From Streptomyces pseudovenezuelae (GTDB lineage Bacteria; Actinomycetota; Actinomycetes; Streptomycetales; Streptomycetaceae): a DNA stretch of 64,000 nucleotides. Below the pieces are notes generated by a model. That model had not been told where the DNA came from. It saw only the letters and a list, made by a program, of their open reading frames with translations, and ran no database searches. A program made the position numbers and the translations under genes. The stretch's first letter is position 1; each line of letters begins with the position of its first letter. Below, in pieces: positions 42,862-50,559 of this stretch. Where the stretch lies: positions 183,479 through 247,478 of the forward strand of contig NZ_KQ948151.1 in NCBI RefSeq assembly GCF_001513955.1. The letters run 5' to 3'.

Positions 42862-43946
42862 TTGGCGAACCCGAAGTCGCGCAGCCCGGCCGCGACCTTC
42901 TCGATCCCCTCGATCGTGCGGATGGACGGGTTCATCGCCTGCCCGCTCAGCAGCACGTACCGCTTCTTCTTCACGGCGGTGAGGTTGCGGGTGACGCGGT
43001 TCGTCTCCAGGAAGCGGATCTTCGCCTTGGCGGTTTCGGCGGTCTGCTGCCTGCGGGTCAGGTCGCCGATGACGATGACGTCCGGGTCGCGGTCGGCGAC
43101 GGTCTCCCAGTTGATCTGGGGCCATTCGTCGTGGGTGTCGGCGAAGGCGTTCTTCGCGCCCACGGCATGGGTGATGGCACCGGGCGCACCGCAGCAGCCG
43201 GCGAGGTAGGGCGACTGCGAGTTGGCGAACCAGTACATGAGGGAGACGTCTGAGGCATGCAGTCCGGCAGCGGCTGTGTTCACCCTCTTCTTCAGCGAGG
43301 CTACGAGCTCTTCGCCGCGCTTTTCGACGCCGAACGCCCGTGCCAGGTCGCGTATCTCCCCGTACACAGCGTCGAGCGTGAGGGGTGTGGAGCGCGATCC
43401 GTCGCCGCCGCTGTCGTTGTCCTTGCCCGCCGCGCAGTCGGACGGCGAGACGTAGGTCGGCACGCCCAGCTTCTCGAACTGCTCGCGGGTGGCGACGCCG
43501 CCCTGGCCGAGGGTGGAGACGAAGGAGGCGGTGACGAAGTCGGGTTCGGCGTCCAGGACCTTCTCGAAGGAGGGGTTGTTGTCGGCGAGGCGCGGCACGG
43601 TGGCGTTGGCCTTCTCCAGGCCCTTCATCACCGGGTCGGTCCAGGTCGCCGTGCCCGCCATGCGGTCGGCCAGGCCCAGGGAGAGCAGGATCTCGGTGGT
43701 GCCCTGGTTGAGTGAGACGGCCCGCTTCGGGGCCGACTTCATGGTGACCTTGTACCCACAGTTGTCGATGGTGACCGGGTGGCCGGTGGCCGCGGCCTTC
43801 TCGGTCTTCGCGGCGTCGCCGTCGGCGGAACCGCAGGCGGTGAGCAGCAGGGCGGAGGTGAGAAGCAGGGCCGGGGTACGGAGGAGGGCGGGGGTGCGGA
43901 GGAGGGCGGGGGTGCGGAGGAGGGCGGGGGTGCGGAGCACGGGCAT
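42858..43946 (-). CDS. btuF: cobalamin-type ABC substrate-binding lipoprotein (BtuF-like)
   Basis: 362 residues. The lipoprotein signal ends LLLTACGS (Cys38). The class III binding fold follows: PKRAVSLNQGTTEILLSLGL, NPSFEKVLDAEPDFVTASF, EWPQINWETVADRDPDVIVIGD. The signal is abnormally long because the hexapeptide LRTPAL occurs four times (residues 4-27), encoded by an 18-bp tandem repeat; an internal start within the repeat is possible. It is the first gene after the minus-strand cobalamin riboswitch. Confidence 0.88.
   Translation of the reverse strand: MPVLRTPALLRTPALLRTPALLRTPALLLTSALLLTACGSADGDAAKTEKAAATGHPVTIDNCGYKVTMKSAPKRAVSLNQGTTEILLSLGLADRMAGTATWTDPVMKGLEKANATVPRLADNNPSFEKVLDAEPDFVTASFVSTLGQGGVATREQFEKLGVPTYVSPSDCAAGKDNDSGGDGSRSTPLTLDAVYGEIRDLARAFGVEKRGEELVASLKKRVNTAAAGLHASDVSLMYWFANSQSPYLAGCCGAPGAITHAVGAKNAFADTHDEWPQINWETVADRDPDVIVIGDLTRRQQTAETAKAKIRFLETNRVTRNLTAVKKKRYVLLSGQAMNPSIRTIEGIEKVAAGLRDFGFAK
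43870..43941. repeat. 18-bp tandem repeat in the btuF signal sequence
   Basis: Four in-frame copies of gcgggggtgcggaggagg (outer copies degenerate, inner two identical). Each adds the hexapeptide LRTPAL to the signal peptide. Copy-number change would alter signal length without breaking frame. Confidence 0.85.
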
Positions 43947-44011
43947 GCCTCGGGGGTCGGGGCTCGTTCGCGGAGCCTGGCCTACGGGTGTCCCCCGCGC
44001 CGGGGCGCGGA

Positions 44012-44165
44012 GGTGCCAGCAGGTCTTCGGACTCGGGTTCGTCCGGCCGGGGCGCCTTCCCGGTCTCCCAGTGGCGTGCGTGCCCCGCCCGTCCCCCTCA
44101 CCGCTGCGCGTCAGTTCCGGATTCGCACCGGATTCCCTGGCCTCGGGTGTGGCTCGACTGGCTCG
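44012..44165 (-). ncRNA. cobalamin riboswitch upstream of the B12 importer
   Basis: On the minus strand the hallmark segments occur in order: gggaatccggtgcgaatccgg, then ctgacgcgcagcggtgag (B12 box), a variable GC-rich arm, then gagtccgaagacctgctggc. The closing stem pairs gccag (about 44158-44162) with ctggc (44015-44019). Cobalamin binding should shut off expression of the downstream importer operon. Confidence 0.9.
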
Positions 44166-44174
44166 TCGAGGCTA

Positions 44175-44700
44175 TCAAGCCCGTCGTACGGTCAGATCGT
44201 GCGCTCGGTCACGGGGTTCGGTCACGGGGTAGGGAACAAAGGTGCTGGTGTTCTGATCGATCCGCAGCGACTGACCGAGCGGCGGCGCGTCCCGCTGGGG
44301 GCAGTCGAGGCGTTCGCAGACGCGGCAGCCCATGCCGATGGGGGTGGCGACGGAGTCGCTGGTGAGGTCGAGGCCGTCGGCGTGGACAAGGCGGTGGGCG
44401 TGGCGGGCCTCGCAGCCCAGGCTGATGGCGAAGGTCTTGCCGGGTTCGCCCCAACCGCCGCGGTGGCGGTTGATCGAGCGGGCGGTCCACAGGGGCCCGT
44501 GGGACGTGCAAGCCGGTGGCGGACTGGCTTTTGGACATGTTGCCGACGCGGACGAACGAGAACGGGACGCCGCGCAGCCGGGGGCGTTGGAGGGTACTCA
44601 GGCGGTGGCAGACGGTCTCGTAACCAAGTCTGTAGCGGTCGGTGAGGAGTTCGATGTCGGAGCGGACCTCCTCGGCCGCGGTGTGGAACGCTGCGCCACC
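44175..44700 (-). pseudogene. ScfR-type (short-chain fatty acyl) XRE regulator, C-terminal remnant
   Basis: Two frames make the C-terminal half of an ScfR/RamB-like regulator. One (44538-44700) reads RYRLGYETVCHRLSTLQRP and RLRGVPFSFVRVGNMSKSQS. After an internal deletion and frame change the other reads HRGGWGEPGKTFAISLGC, RVCERLDCPQRDAPPLG and TSTFVPYPV. The N-terminal HTH is gone. Such regulators control glyoxylate or methylcitrate cycle genes, usually divergently, and the plus-strand fragments at 44701-45139 are remnants of just such a neighbour. Confidence 0.7.
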
Positions 44701-44897
44701 GCGTCATCGACCGCGACACCGCCATGCGCCTGCTCGACGACGAGGCCGCCGCTCTGGGCGCCCGATATCCGTGGATGCCGGTCGACGACATCCGCGCACT
44801 CTTCGAACGTACCGCCATGAGCGGCGAGTTGCCGATGTTCTTCACCTCGGACGCCTTCTCCCGCCACCTCGTGCGACAGACCGAGGAGCAGTCATGA
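44701..44897 (+). pseudogene. C-terminal fragment of an unidentified enzyme (malate-synthase-like position)
   Basis: A frame without start reads RVIDRDTAMRLLDDEAAALG, then DDIRALFERTAMSGELPMFF and SDAFSRHLVRQTEEQS before a stop that overlaps the next ATG (ATGA at 44894). It is clearly the coupled upstream partner of the hydroxyacyl-CoA dehydrogenase remnant. By analogy with Streptomyces loci that pair glyoxylate-cycle genes with such a dehydrogenase it could be the end of malate synthase, but I cannot confirm the family. Confidence 0.5.
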
Positions 44898-45139
44898 GCG
44901 AGCACGGCATCCGGCGCGTCGGAGTGGTCGCAGGCGGGCAGACGGGCGCGGGCATCGCCGAGGTGTGTGCCAGGGCCGGTCTCGACACCGTGGCCGGCGA
45001 GGTCGACGCGATCGCCGATTCCCTCTACGACGAGTGCCGCGAGCCGCTCTACGCCCCGCCGCCGCTCCAGCGAATGGTGGAGGCCGGTCTCCTCGGGCGT
45101 AAGACCGGCCGGGGGTTCCACATCCACGACCAGGATTGA
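44894..45139 (+). pseudogene. 3-hydroxyacyl-CoA dehydrogenase with large internal deletion
   Basis: An 81-codon open frame joins two ends of a 3-hydroxybutyryl-CoA dehydrogenase. The N-terminal Rossmann start IRRVGVVAGGQTGAGIAEVC (GxGxxG degraded to AGGQTGAG) is fused at about residue 31 to the C-terminal DECREPLYAPPPLQRMVEAG and LLGRKTGRGFHI. Roughly 190 residues are missing, including the catalytic His and Glu. The deletion is in frame, so a short protein could be made, but it cannot be an active dehydrogenase. Confidence 0.75.
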
Positions 45140-45337
45140 GGGCCTGGTACGACGCGGGCTGAGGGGCCCGCGACGCCGCCGCGGGGTGAGGGTGCCGCGC
45201 GGCGCGGGCAGGGGAAGGGGCGGCAGACGCGTGCAGGCTCTTCCCGCCCTCGGTCCGTTTCACACCCGTCACCCGCGTGCACCAGCTCACCCTCCGAATC
45301 ATGGACACGGCCCTCCGAACGCGTAGCCAGCCCCTTA
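45140..45337. other. metE promoter region
   Basis: About 200 bp upstream of the metE riboswitch, expected to hold its promoter. A GC-rich stretch at 45165-45235; no further gene. Confidence 0.3.
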
Positions 45338-45553
45338 GGCTGGCAGGTGCAGCTGGTTCGCCCCGTCCGCCAGACGGGATGCGTCGCAAGAGGGAACCCG
45401 GTGGGAATCCGGGACTGCCCCGCAGCGGTGAGCGGGAACGACCGCCGTCATACGCACTGGAACCGAGGTACAGGGTCTGGGAAGCGACGGCCAGTAGGTG
45501 TCCTCCGGACAAGGAGGGCGTGCCCGTGAGTCCGAAGACCTGCCACCTGCCCG
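45338..45553 (+). ncRNA. cobalamin riboswitch upstream of metE
   Basis: Conserved parts are in order: the closing stem ggcaggtg (45342-45349) pairs with cacctgcc (45544-45551); gggaacccggtgggaatccggg; ctgccccgcagcggtgag; and gtgagtccgaagacctgcc. A large variable arm lies at 45430-45520. B12 binding should repress metE when the B12-dependent synthase MetH can work. Confidence 0.93.
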
Positions 45554-45729
45554 TGTGCGGACGACTCCGCGCGCGGACATCCCGGTGACCTCGTGGGCGG
45601 GTCGGCGTACATACCGAGCGCACGACCGCGCTGTGCAGCGCAAGGTCGCCTCCGCCCGGTTCCGTCACCCCTTCGCGCTCGCGTCCCGTCACCGGGATCT
45701 CAGGGATTCGTCTCGCGAAGGAGATCTCC

Positions 45730-48048
45730 GTGACCACCAAGTCCGCAGCCGCGGCAGCCCGGGCCACCGTGTACGGCTACCCCCGCCAGGGACAGAGCCG
45801 GGAACTCAAGAAGGCGATCGAGGGCTACTGGAAGGGCCGCGTCACCGCCAACGCGCTCCAGGACACCGCCGCCGAGCTGCGCCGCAGCAACTGGCGGCAG
45901 CTCGCCGACGCCGGCATCCACGAGGTCCCGACCGGCGACTTCTCGTACTACGACCACGTCCTGGACACCAGCGTCATGGTGGGTGCGATCCCCGCCCGCC
46001 ACCGGGCCGCCGTCGACGCCGACGCCCTCGACGGCTACTTCGCCATGGCCCGCGGCACCCAGGACGTCGCACCGCTGGAGATGACCAAGTGGTTCGACAC
46101 CAACTACCACTACCTGGTCCCCGAACTCGGCCCGGACACCGTCTTCACCGCCGACACGACCAAGCAGGTCGCCGAGCTGCAGGAAGCCCTCGCTCTGGGC
46201 CTCACGGCCCGGCCTGTCGTGGTCGGTCCGGTCACCTACCTCCTGCTGGCCAAGCCCGCCCCCGGCGTCCCCGCCGATTTCGAGCCGCTCACGCTCCTCG
46301 ACCGCCTGCTCCCGGTCTACGCCGAAGTCCTCGCCGACCTGCGCGCGGCCGGTGCCGAGTGGGTGCAGCTCGACGAGCCCGCGCTCGTCCAGGACCGCAC
46401 CCCGGCCGAGCTGAACGCCGCCGCCCGCGCCTATCGCGACCTCGGCGCCCTCACCGGCCGCCCGAAGCTGCTGGTCGCCTCCTACTTCGACCGACTCGGC
46501 GACGCCCTGTCGGTGCTGGCGAAGGCGCCGGTGGAGGGGCTGGCCCTGGACTTCACCGAGGCCGCCTACGCCAACCTCGGCGATCTCGCCTCCGTGGGCG
46601 GACTGCCGGGCAAGCGGCTGGTCGCAGGCGTGGTCAATGGCCGCAACATCTGGGTCAACGACCTCACCAAGTCCCTGTCCACCCTCGGCACGCTGCTCGG
46701 GCTGGCCGACCGGGTCGACGTGGCCGCCTCCTGCTCCCTGCTCCACGTCCCGGTCGACACCGCCGCGGAACGCGAAATCGACCAGCAGATCCTTCGCTGG
46801 CTCGCCTTCGCCCGCCAGAAGACGAGCGAGATCGTCACCCTCGCCAAGGGCCTCGCGCAGGGCACAGGTGCGATCACCGGCGAACTCGCCGCCAACCGGG
46901 CCGATCTGGCCTCCCGCGCGACCTCGCCGATCACGCACGACCCCGCCGTACGGGCCCGGACCACCGCAGTCACGGACACCGACGCCCGCCGCTCCCAGCC
47001 CTACCCCGAACGCGCCACCGCGCAGCGCGCGCACCTCGGACTGCCGCTGCTGCCGACAACGACCATCGGCTCCTTCCCGCAGACCGGTGAACTGCGTACC
47101 GCCCGCGCGGACTTGAGGGCGGGCCGGATCGACACGGCGGGCTACGAGGAGCGCATCAAGGCAGAGATCAGCGAGGTCATCTCCTTCCAGGAGAAGACCG
47201 GCCTGGACGTCCTGGTGCACGGCGAGCCCGAACGCAACGACATGGTCCAGTACTTCGCCGAGCAACTCACCGGCTACCTCGCCACGCAGCACGGCTGGGT
47301 CCAGTCCTACGGCACCCGTTACGTCCGCCCGCCGATCCTGGCCGGCGACATCTCCCGCCCCGAGCCGATGACGGTCCGCTGGACGACGTACGCCCAGTCC
47401 CTCACCTCACGACCGGTCAAGGGCATGCTCACCGGACCGGTCACGATGCTCGCCTGGTCCTTCGTCCGCGACGACCAGCCGCTCGGCGACACCGCCCGCC
47501 AGGTCGCCCTCGCCCTGCGCGACGAGGTCGACGACCTTGAAGCGGCCGGGACTTCGGTCATCCAGGTCGACGAACCCGCCCTGCGCGAGACACTCCCCCT
47601 GCGGGCCACCGACCGCCCTGCCTACCTGGCCTGGGCGACCGAGGCGTTCCGACTCACCACGAGCGGCGTACGGCCGGACACGCAGATCCACACCCACATG
47701 TGCTACGCCGAGTTCGGCGACATCGTCCAGGCCATCGACGACCTCGACGCCGACGTCATCAGTCTCGAAGCCGCCCGCTCCCATATGCAGGTCGCGCGCG
47801 AACTCGCCGCCCACGGCTACCCGCGCGAGGCGGGACCGGGCGTGTACGACATCCACTCGCCGCGTGTCCCGAGCACGGAGGAGGCCGCCGGACTGCTGCG
47901 CACCGGGCTCAAGGCCATTCCCGGCGAACGGCTGTGGGTCAACCCTGACTGCGGCCTGAAGACCCGCGGCTGGCCCGAGACCCGCGCCTCACTGGAACAC
48001 CTGGTCACCGCCGCCCGCACGGTCCGCGAGGAACTCTCCTCGTCCTGA
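45730..48048 (+). CDS. metE: cobalamin-independent methionine synthase
   Basis: 772 residues, full length. It transfers the methyl group of methyltetrahydrofolate-polyglutamate to homocysteine in the cytoplasm. The N-terminal barrel starts VYGYPRQGQSRELKKAIEGY. The C-terminal barrel carries the zinc site: His and Cys in HTHMCYAEFGD, Glu in ISLEAARS and the last Cys in VNPDCGLKTRGWPE. GTG 45730 follows GAAGGAGA at ideal spacing. It is preceded by a cobalamin riboswitch and followed by a strong hairpin, so it is a B12-repressed single transcription unit. Confidence 0.97.
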   Translation: MTTKSAAAAARATVYGYPRQGQSRELKKAIEGYWKGRVTANALQDTAAELRRSNWRQLADAGIHEVPTGDFSYYDHVLDTSVMVGAIPARHRAAVDADALDGYFAMARGTQDVAPLEMTKWFDTNYHYLVPELGPDTVFTADTTKQVAELQEALALGLTARPVVVGPVTYLLLAKPAPGVPADFEPLTLLDRLLPVYAEVLADLRAAGAEWVQLDEPALVQDRTPAELNAAARAYRDLGALTGRPKLLVASYFDRLGDALSVLAKAPVEGLALDFTEAAYANLGDLASVGGLPGKRLVAGVVNGRNIWVNDLTKSLSTLGTLLGLADRVDVAASCSLLHVPVDTAAEREIDQQILRWLAFARQKTSEIVTLAKGLAQGTGAITGELAANRADLASRATSPITHDPAVRARTTAVTDTDARRSQPYPERATAQRAHLGLPLLPTTTIGSFPQTGELRTARADLRAGRIDTAGYEERIKAEISEVISFQEKTGLDVLVHGEPERNDMVQYFAEQLTGYLATQHGWVQSYGTRYVRPPILAGDISRPEPMTVRWTTYAQSLTSRPVKGMLTGPVTMLAWSFVRDDQPLGDTARQVALALRDEVDDLEAAGTSVIQVDEPALRETLPLRATDRPAYLAWATEAFRLTTSGVRPDTQIHTHMCYAEFGDIVQAIDDLDADVISLEAARSHMQVARELAAHGYPREAGPGVYDIHSPRVPSTEEAAGLLRTGLKAIPGERLWVNPDCGLKTRGWPETRASLEHLVTAARTVREELSSS

Positions 48049-48062
48049 CCGCAGGCCCCGTC

Positions 48063-48099
48063 GGCCGGGGAAGGACGCACTCGGCGTCCTTCCCCGGCC
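48063..48099 (+). terminator. metE terminator hairpin
   Basis: ggccggggaaggacgc (48063-48078) and its exact complement (48084-48099) form a 16-bp stem with a 5-nt loop, 15 bp after the metE stop. Confidence 0.85.
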
Positions 48100-48100
48100 C

Positions 48101-48175
48101 CGGCATCGGCATCGGCATCGGCATCGGCATCGGCATCGGCATCGGCATCGGCATCGGCATCGGCATCGGCATCGG
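48101..48175. repeat. CGGCAT hexanucleotide microsatellite (12 copies)
   Basis: Twelve perfect head-to-tail copies of cggcat plus a final cgg. It fills the space between the metE terminator and the ribosome site (ggagaaagc) of the metF-like start at 48191. Confidence 0.95.
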
Positions 48176-48190
48176 AGAAAGCATGAGCCC

Positions 48191-48312
48191 ATGGCTCTCG
48201 GTACGCCCAGCACCAGGGCAGTCAGCGCAGTGTCCATCCGTGGCCTCCTCCAACAGGGAGGCCGCTCCTACTCGTTCGAGTTCATTCCCGCCCTCGGAGA
48301 CGCCATAGGCGC
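48191..48312 (+). pseudogene. metF (methylenetetrahydrofolate reductase) N-terminal stub
   Basis: After GGAGAAAGC the frame starts MALGTPSTR, continues VSIRGLLQQGGRSYSFEF and ends recognisably near IPALGDAIGA. The MALGT...R...LL..G..SYSFEF pattern is the N-terminus of actinobacterial MetF as I recall it. After about 40 residues the sequence becomes unrelated, so over 85% of the gene is gone. MetF supplies the methyltetrahydrofolate used by MetE, which explains the neighbourhood. Positions 48313-48540 hold nothing else recognisable. Confidence 0.6.
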
Positions 48313-48540
48313 CGCGCCACCCCCGGCTGACGGGGCCGGCGGGCGAGCTGACCGCCGACGCGCGGTGGCGCTGCGGCTGTCGCCGGTGCAGGACCACGAG
48401 CCGGAGCAAACCGCCGCCGGTACGGAGAGAGTGCACGTCACACGACTGGTCGCCTGCTGTGGCGCGGACGACCCCTCCCATCGAGCGTGGTCTGGGCGGG
48501 CCAACGACGGCCCCGTCGGAGTTCACAGAAACGGATCCTC

Positions 48541-49665
48541 ATGCCCGTCACCGTGAAAGATCACCGGGTACCCCACAAGTCCACCGTCCCCGCGAACAAG
48601 GACGAGAACGTCGAACTCTTCGTAAGGGAGCGCGACGGCACGTCCCTTGGCCACCTGGACGAGCGCACGGCCGTCCTGATGCTCCACGGCCGGAGCGTTC
48701 CGGTGCTCGCGGGCTTTGATCTCGACTTCAAGTCGTACAGCTGGGCCGATGCGCTGGCGAAGGCCGGTTACGACGTCTTCATGATGGACCTCCAGGGCTC
48801 GGGGCTGTCGCCGCGGCCGAAGATGGACGACCCTCACAACGTCAACCCCGCCCAACAGGGCCTGCTGAAGCCGCGACCTCCGGGTTTCACGCCGGGGCCG
48901 CCGAACTACCCGTTCCAGCTGACCAACTCGATCAGCGACCGGGACGACCTGAACACCGTCGTGGACTGGATCATCCACGAGCGGGGGGTGAAGAAGGTCG
49001 CCTTCATCGGTTGGTCCGCTGCCGCGTTCACGATGGGGCCGTACGCGGTCAAGAACCCGGGCAAGGTGTCGAGCCTGTTCCTGCTGGCGCCGATCTTCCC
49101 GCCCGAGGGCACGTCGAACGTCCCCGCCCCGCTGCCGCAGCCCGGCTTCCCGACGTTTGTGAGCACGAAGGACGGAACCTGGAACGGGTGGGGCAACGAG
49201 GTGCACTGCGAGGGCCAGCGCGAAGATGCGATGCGCGACCGGGTGTGGAACGCGATCATGGAAAGCGATCCGGTGGGCAGCACGTGGGGCAAGGTAGGTG
49301 AAGGGCTCAATCGCATCAGGAACTTCGTACGGTGGGGCTGGAACAAGACCACCGCGGCACAGGGCGGCGTCCTCGGCGGCAGCGTGCCTGTCCTCATCGC
49401 GTACGGAGAGTACGACAGGCAGGCGAACACGTCGAGCGAGGATCCGGAACTCAATTTCTCGGTCCCCGCGCTCTACAACGCCATCGCCGGCGACCACAAG
49501 CTGATGGTCAAGCTGGACTGCGCCGGGCATTCGGTGGTGTGGGAGATGCAGCACAACAACGTGCACAACCTCTCGAAGCACTGGCTCAAGCACCTGAAGG
49601 TCGACGGCAAGAGCCAGGGCATATTCACCATGAACACCAACGGCGACATCAGCCCGGCTCCCTAG
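48541..49665 (+). CDS. alpha/beta hydrolase
   Basis: 374 residues. VLMLHGRSVP (oxyanion loop), VFMMDLQGSGLSPRP and the nucleophile elbow FIGWSAAAFTMG (Ser near 165, with Ala replacing the usual second Gly) are followed by the acid in IAYGEYDRQ and the base in DCAGHSVVWE. Catalytic order is normal. There is no clear signal peptide, although the N-terminus is polar. The long insert between strands (residues about 85-120, Pro-rich) may form a lid. The start at 48541 (MPVTVKDH) follows an AT-rich weak ribosome site. Esterase-type enzyme of unknown substrate, standing alone. Confidence 0.85.
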   Translation: MPVTVKDHRVPHKSTVPANKDENVELFVRERDGTSLGHLDERTAVLMLHGRSVPVLAGFDLDFKSYSWADALAKAGYDVFMMDLQGSGLSPRPKMDDPHNVNPAQQGLLKPRPPGFTPGPPNYPFQLTNSISDRDDLNTVVDWIIHERGVKKVAFIGWSAAAFTMGPYAVKNPGKVSSLFLLAPIFPPEGTSNVPAPLPQPGFPTFVSTKDGTWNGWGNEVHCEGQREDAMRDRVWNAIMESDPVGSTWGKVGEGLNRIRNFVRWGWNKTTAAQGGVLGGSVPVLIAYGEYDRQANTSSEDPELNFSVPALYNAIAGDHKLMVKLDCAGHSVVWEMQHNNVHNLSKHWLKHLKVDGKSQGIFTMNTNGDISPAP

Positions 49666-49809
49666 GAGGGGGGCGCGGGGGCGAAGCATCAGTTCGCATC
49701 GTCGGCACGGCAGTACGGCGAAACCCCTGACGCCGCCCTTCTGGGCCGACTGCGGCCGCCCTCGACGCCAGGGCTCCGAGCGCCCATTGGGTGGCGAGGT
49801 TTCGCCGGA
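49666..49809. other. short gap
   Basis: No feature seen between the convergent hydrolase and small membrane protein genes. Confidence 0.3.
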
Positions 49810-50091
49810 CTACCGGGCGGGCGACCCGTTCTGGGTGTCGGACGCGGTCTGCCACGCCCTCACACCCGCTCGAGACGCTTCTTTGGCCTGCTCCCATTTC
49901 GCGACCGCCTGCTGGGTCGGGGACACCTCCATGTCGCGGATCATGCGCCGACCTGCCGTGAACACGGCCAAGGCTCCGATGGCCAGGCCGGTGCTCGCCA
50001 CCACGGCCCCGGCCGCGGTGAGCACGACGCCGATCTTGACGAGCCGGGTGTCGATGTCGATCATCCGATGGGACTGCTCGTGATGGTTCAT
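49810..50091 (-). CDS. small membrane protein
   Basis: 93 residues. A polar start MNHHEQSHRMIDIDTRL is followed by one long or two short hydrophobic segments (VKIGVVLTAAGAVVASTGLA and IGALAVFTAG, about 18-47). The C-terminal half is soluble and alanine/glutamate-rich (PTQQAVAKWEQAKEASRAGV), probably helical. It resembles small Streptomyces membrane proteins of unknown role. The start is chosen at 50091 because upstream codons lack support. Confidence 0.65.
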   Translation of the reverse strand: MNHHEQSHRMIDIDTRLVKIGVVLTAAGAVVASTGLAIGALAVFTAGRRMIRDMEVSPTQQAVAKWEQAKEASRAGVRAWQTASDTQNGSPAR

Positions 50092-50324
50092 GACTCCACG
50101 ATCCAACGGGCAGAACCGACTCGCATCCCGACCGACGACTCAAACGGCCAGGTGGCCGCCAAGACGCTCTGCCTGGGGAGATACGTCATGCGCGAAGGGC
50201 GCGGTCCCGGATACGAGGCCACGCCCTGTCGCGACGCACACGTCCGTTCGACGGTCAGTGCAGGATCTTCTCCTTGGCCCCCCGCTGCTCCGCCTCGTTC
50301 GCGCACACCCAGAGCCACCGCGTG

Positions 50325-50532
50325 GACCTCGACCTGGGCTACTACTTCCCCTGGGTGGCCGTCGGCTGGTGTTGTGGCGTCGAGGAGCGGTCCAAGAGCC
50401 GATCTCGCCGAGTCTGCGGTAGCGGTTCACCCACTTCGAGGCACCGGCCCAGGAGATTCCCATCTCAGCGGCGACGTGAGCAAGGGGGCCCGTTCGGCAG
50501 CGCTCGACGAGGCGGCGCCCTTCAACGGACAA
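50325..50532 (-). pseudogene. IS481-type transposase N-terminal remnant
   Basis: A frame starting LSVEGRRLVERCRTG-like and continuing LAHVAAEMGISWAGASKWVN then RYRRLGEIGSWTAPRRH is the N-terminal helix-turn-helix of IS481-family transposases. The DDE domain is absent and no inverted repeats were found. Confidence 0.65.
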
Positions 50533-50559
50533 CGGTGGCGTTGCGGTGAGTCACGCGGC

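Noticed and set aside
44642..45139. A 165-residue plus-strand protein across the fragment junction
   Set aside because: Its first 80 codons are out of phase with the recognisable fragment at 44701-44897. Only the part from 44894 has family sequence.
48101..48175. CRISPR-like array
   Set aside because: Units are 6 bp with no spacers; a microsatellite, not CRISPR.
47989..48526. Minus-strand frames coding (CR)n or (MP)n repeats
   Set aside because: Products of translating the microsatellite and terminator; no coding evidence.
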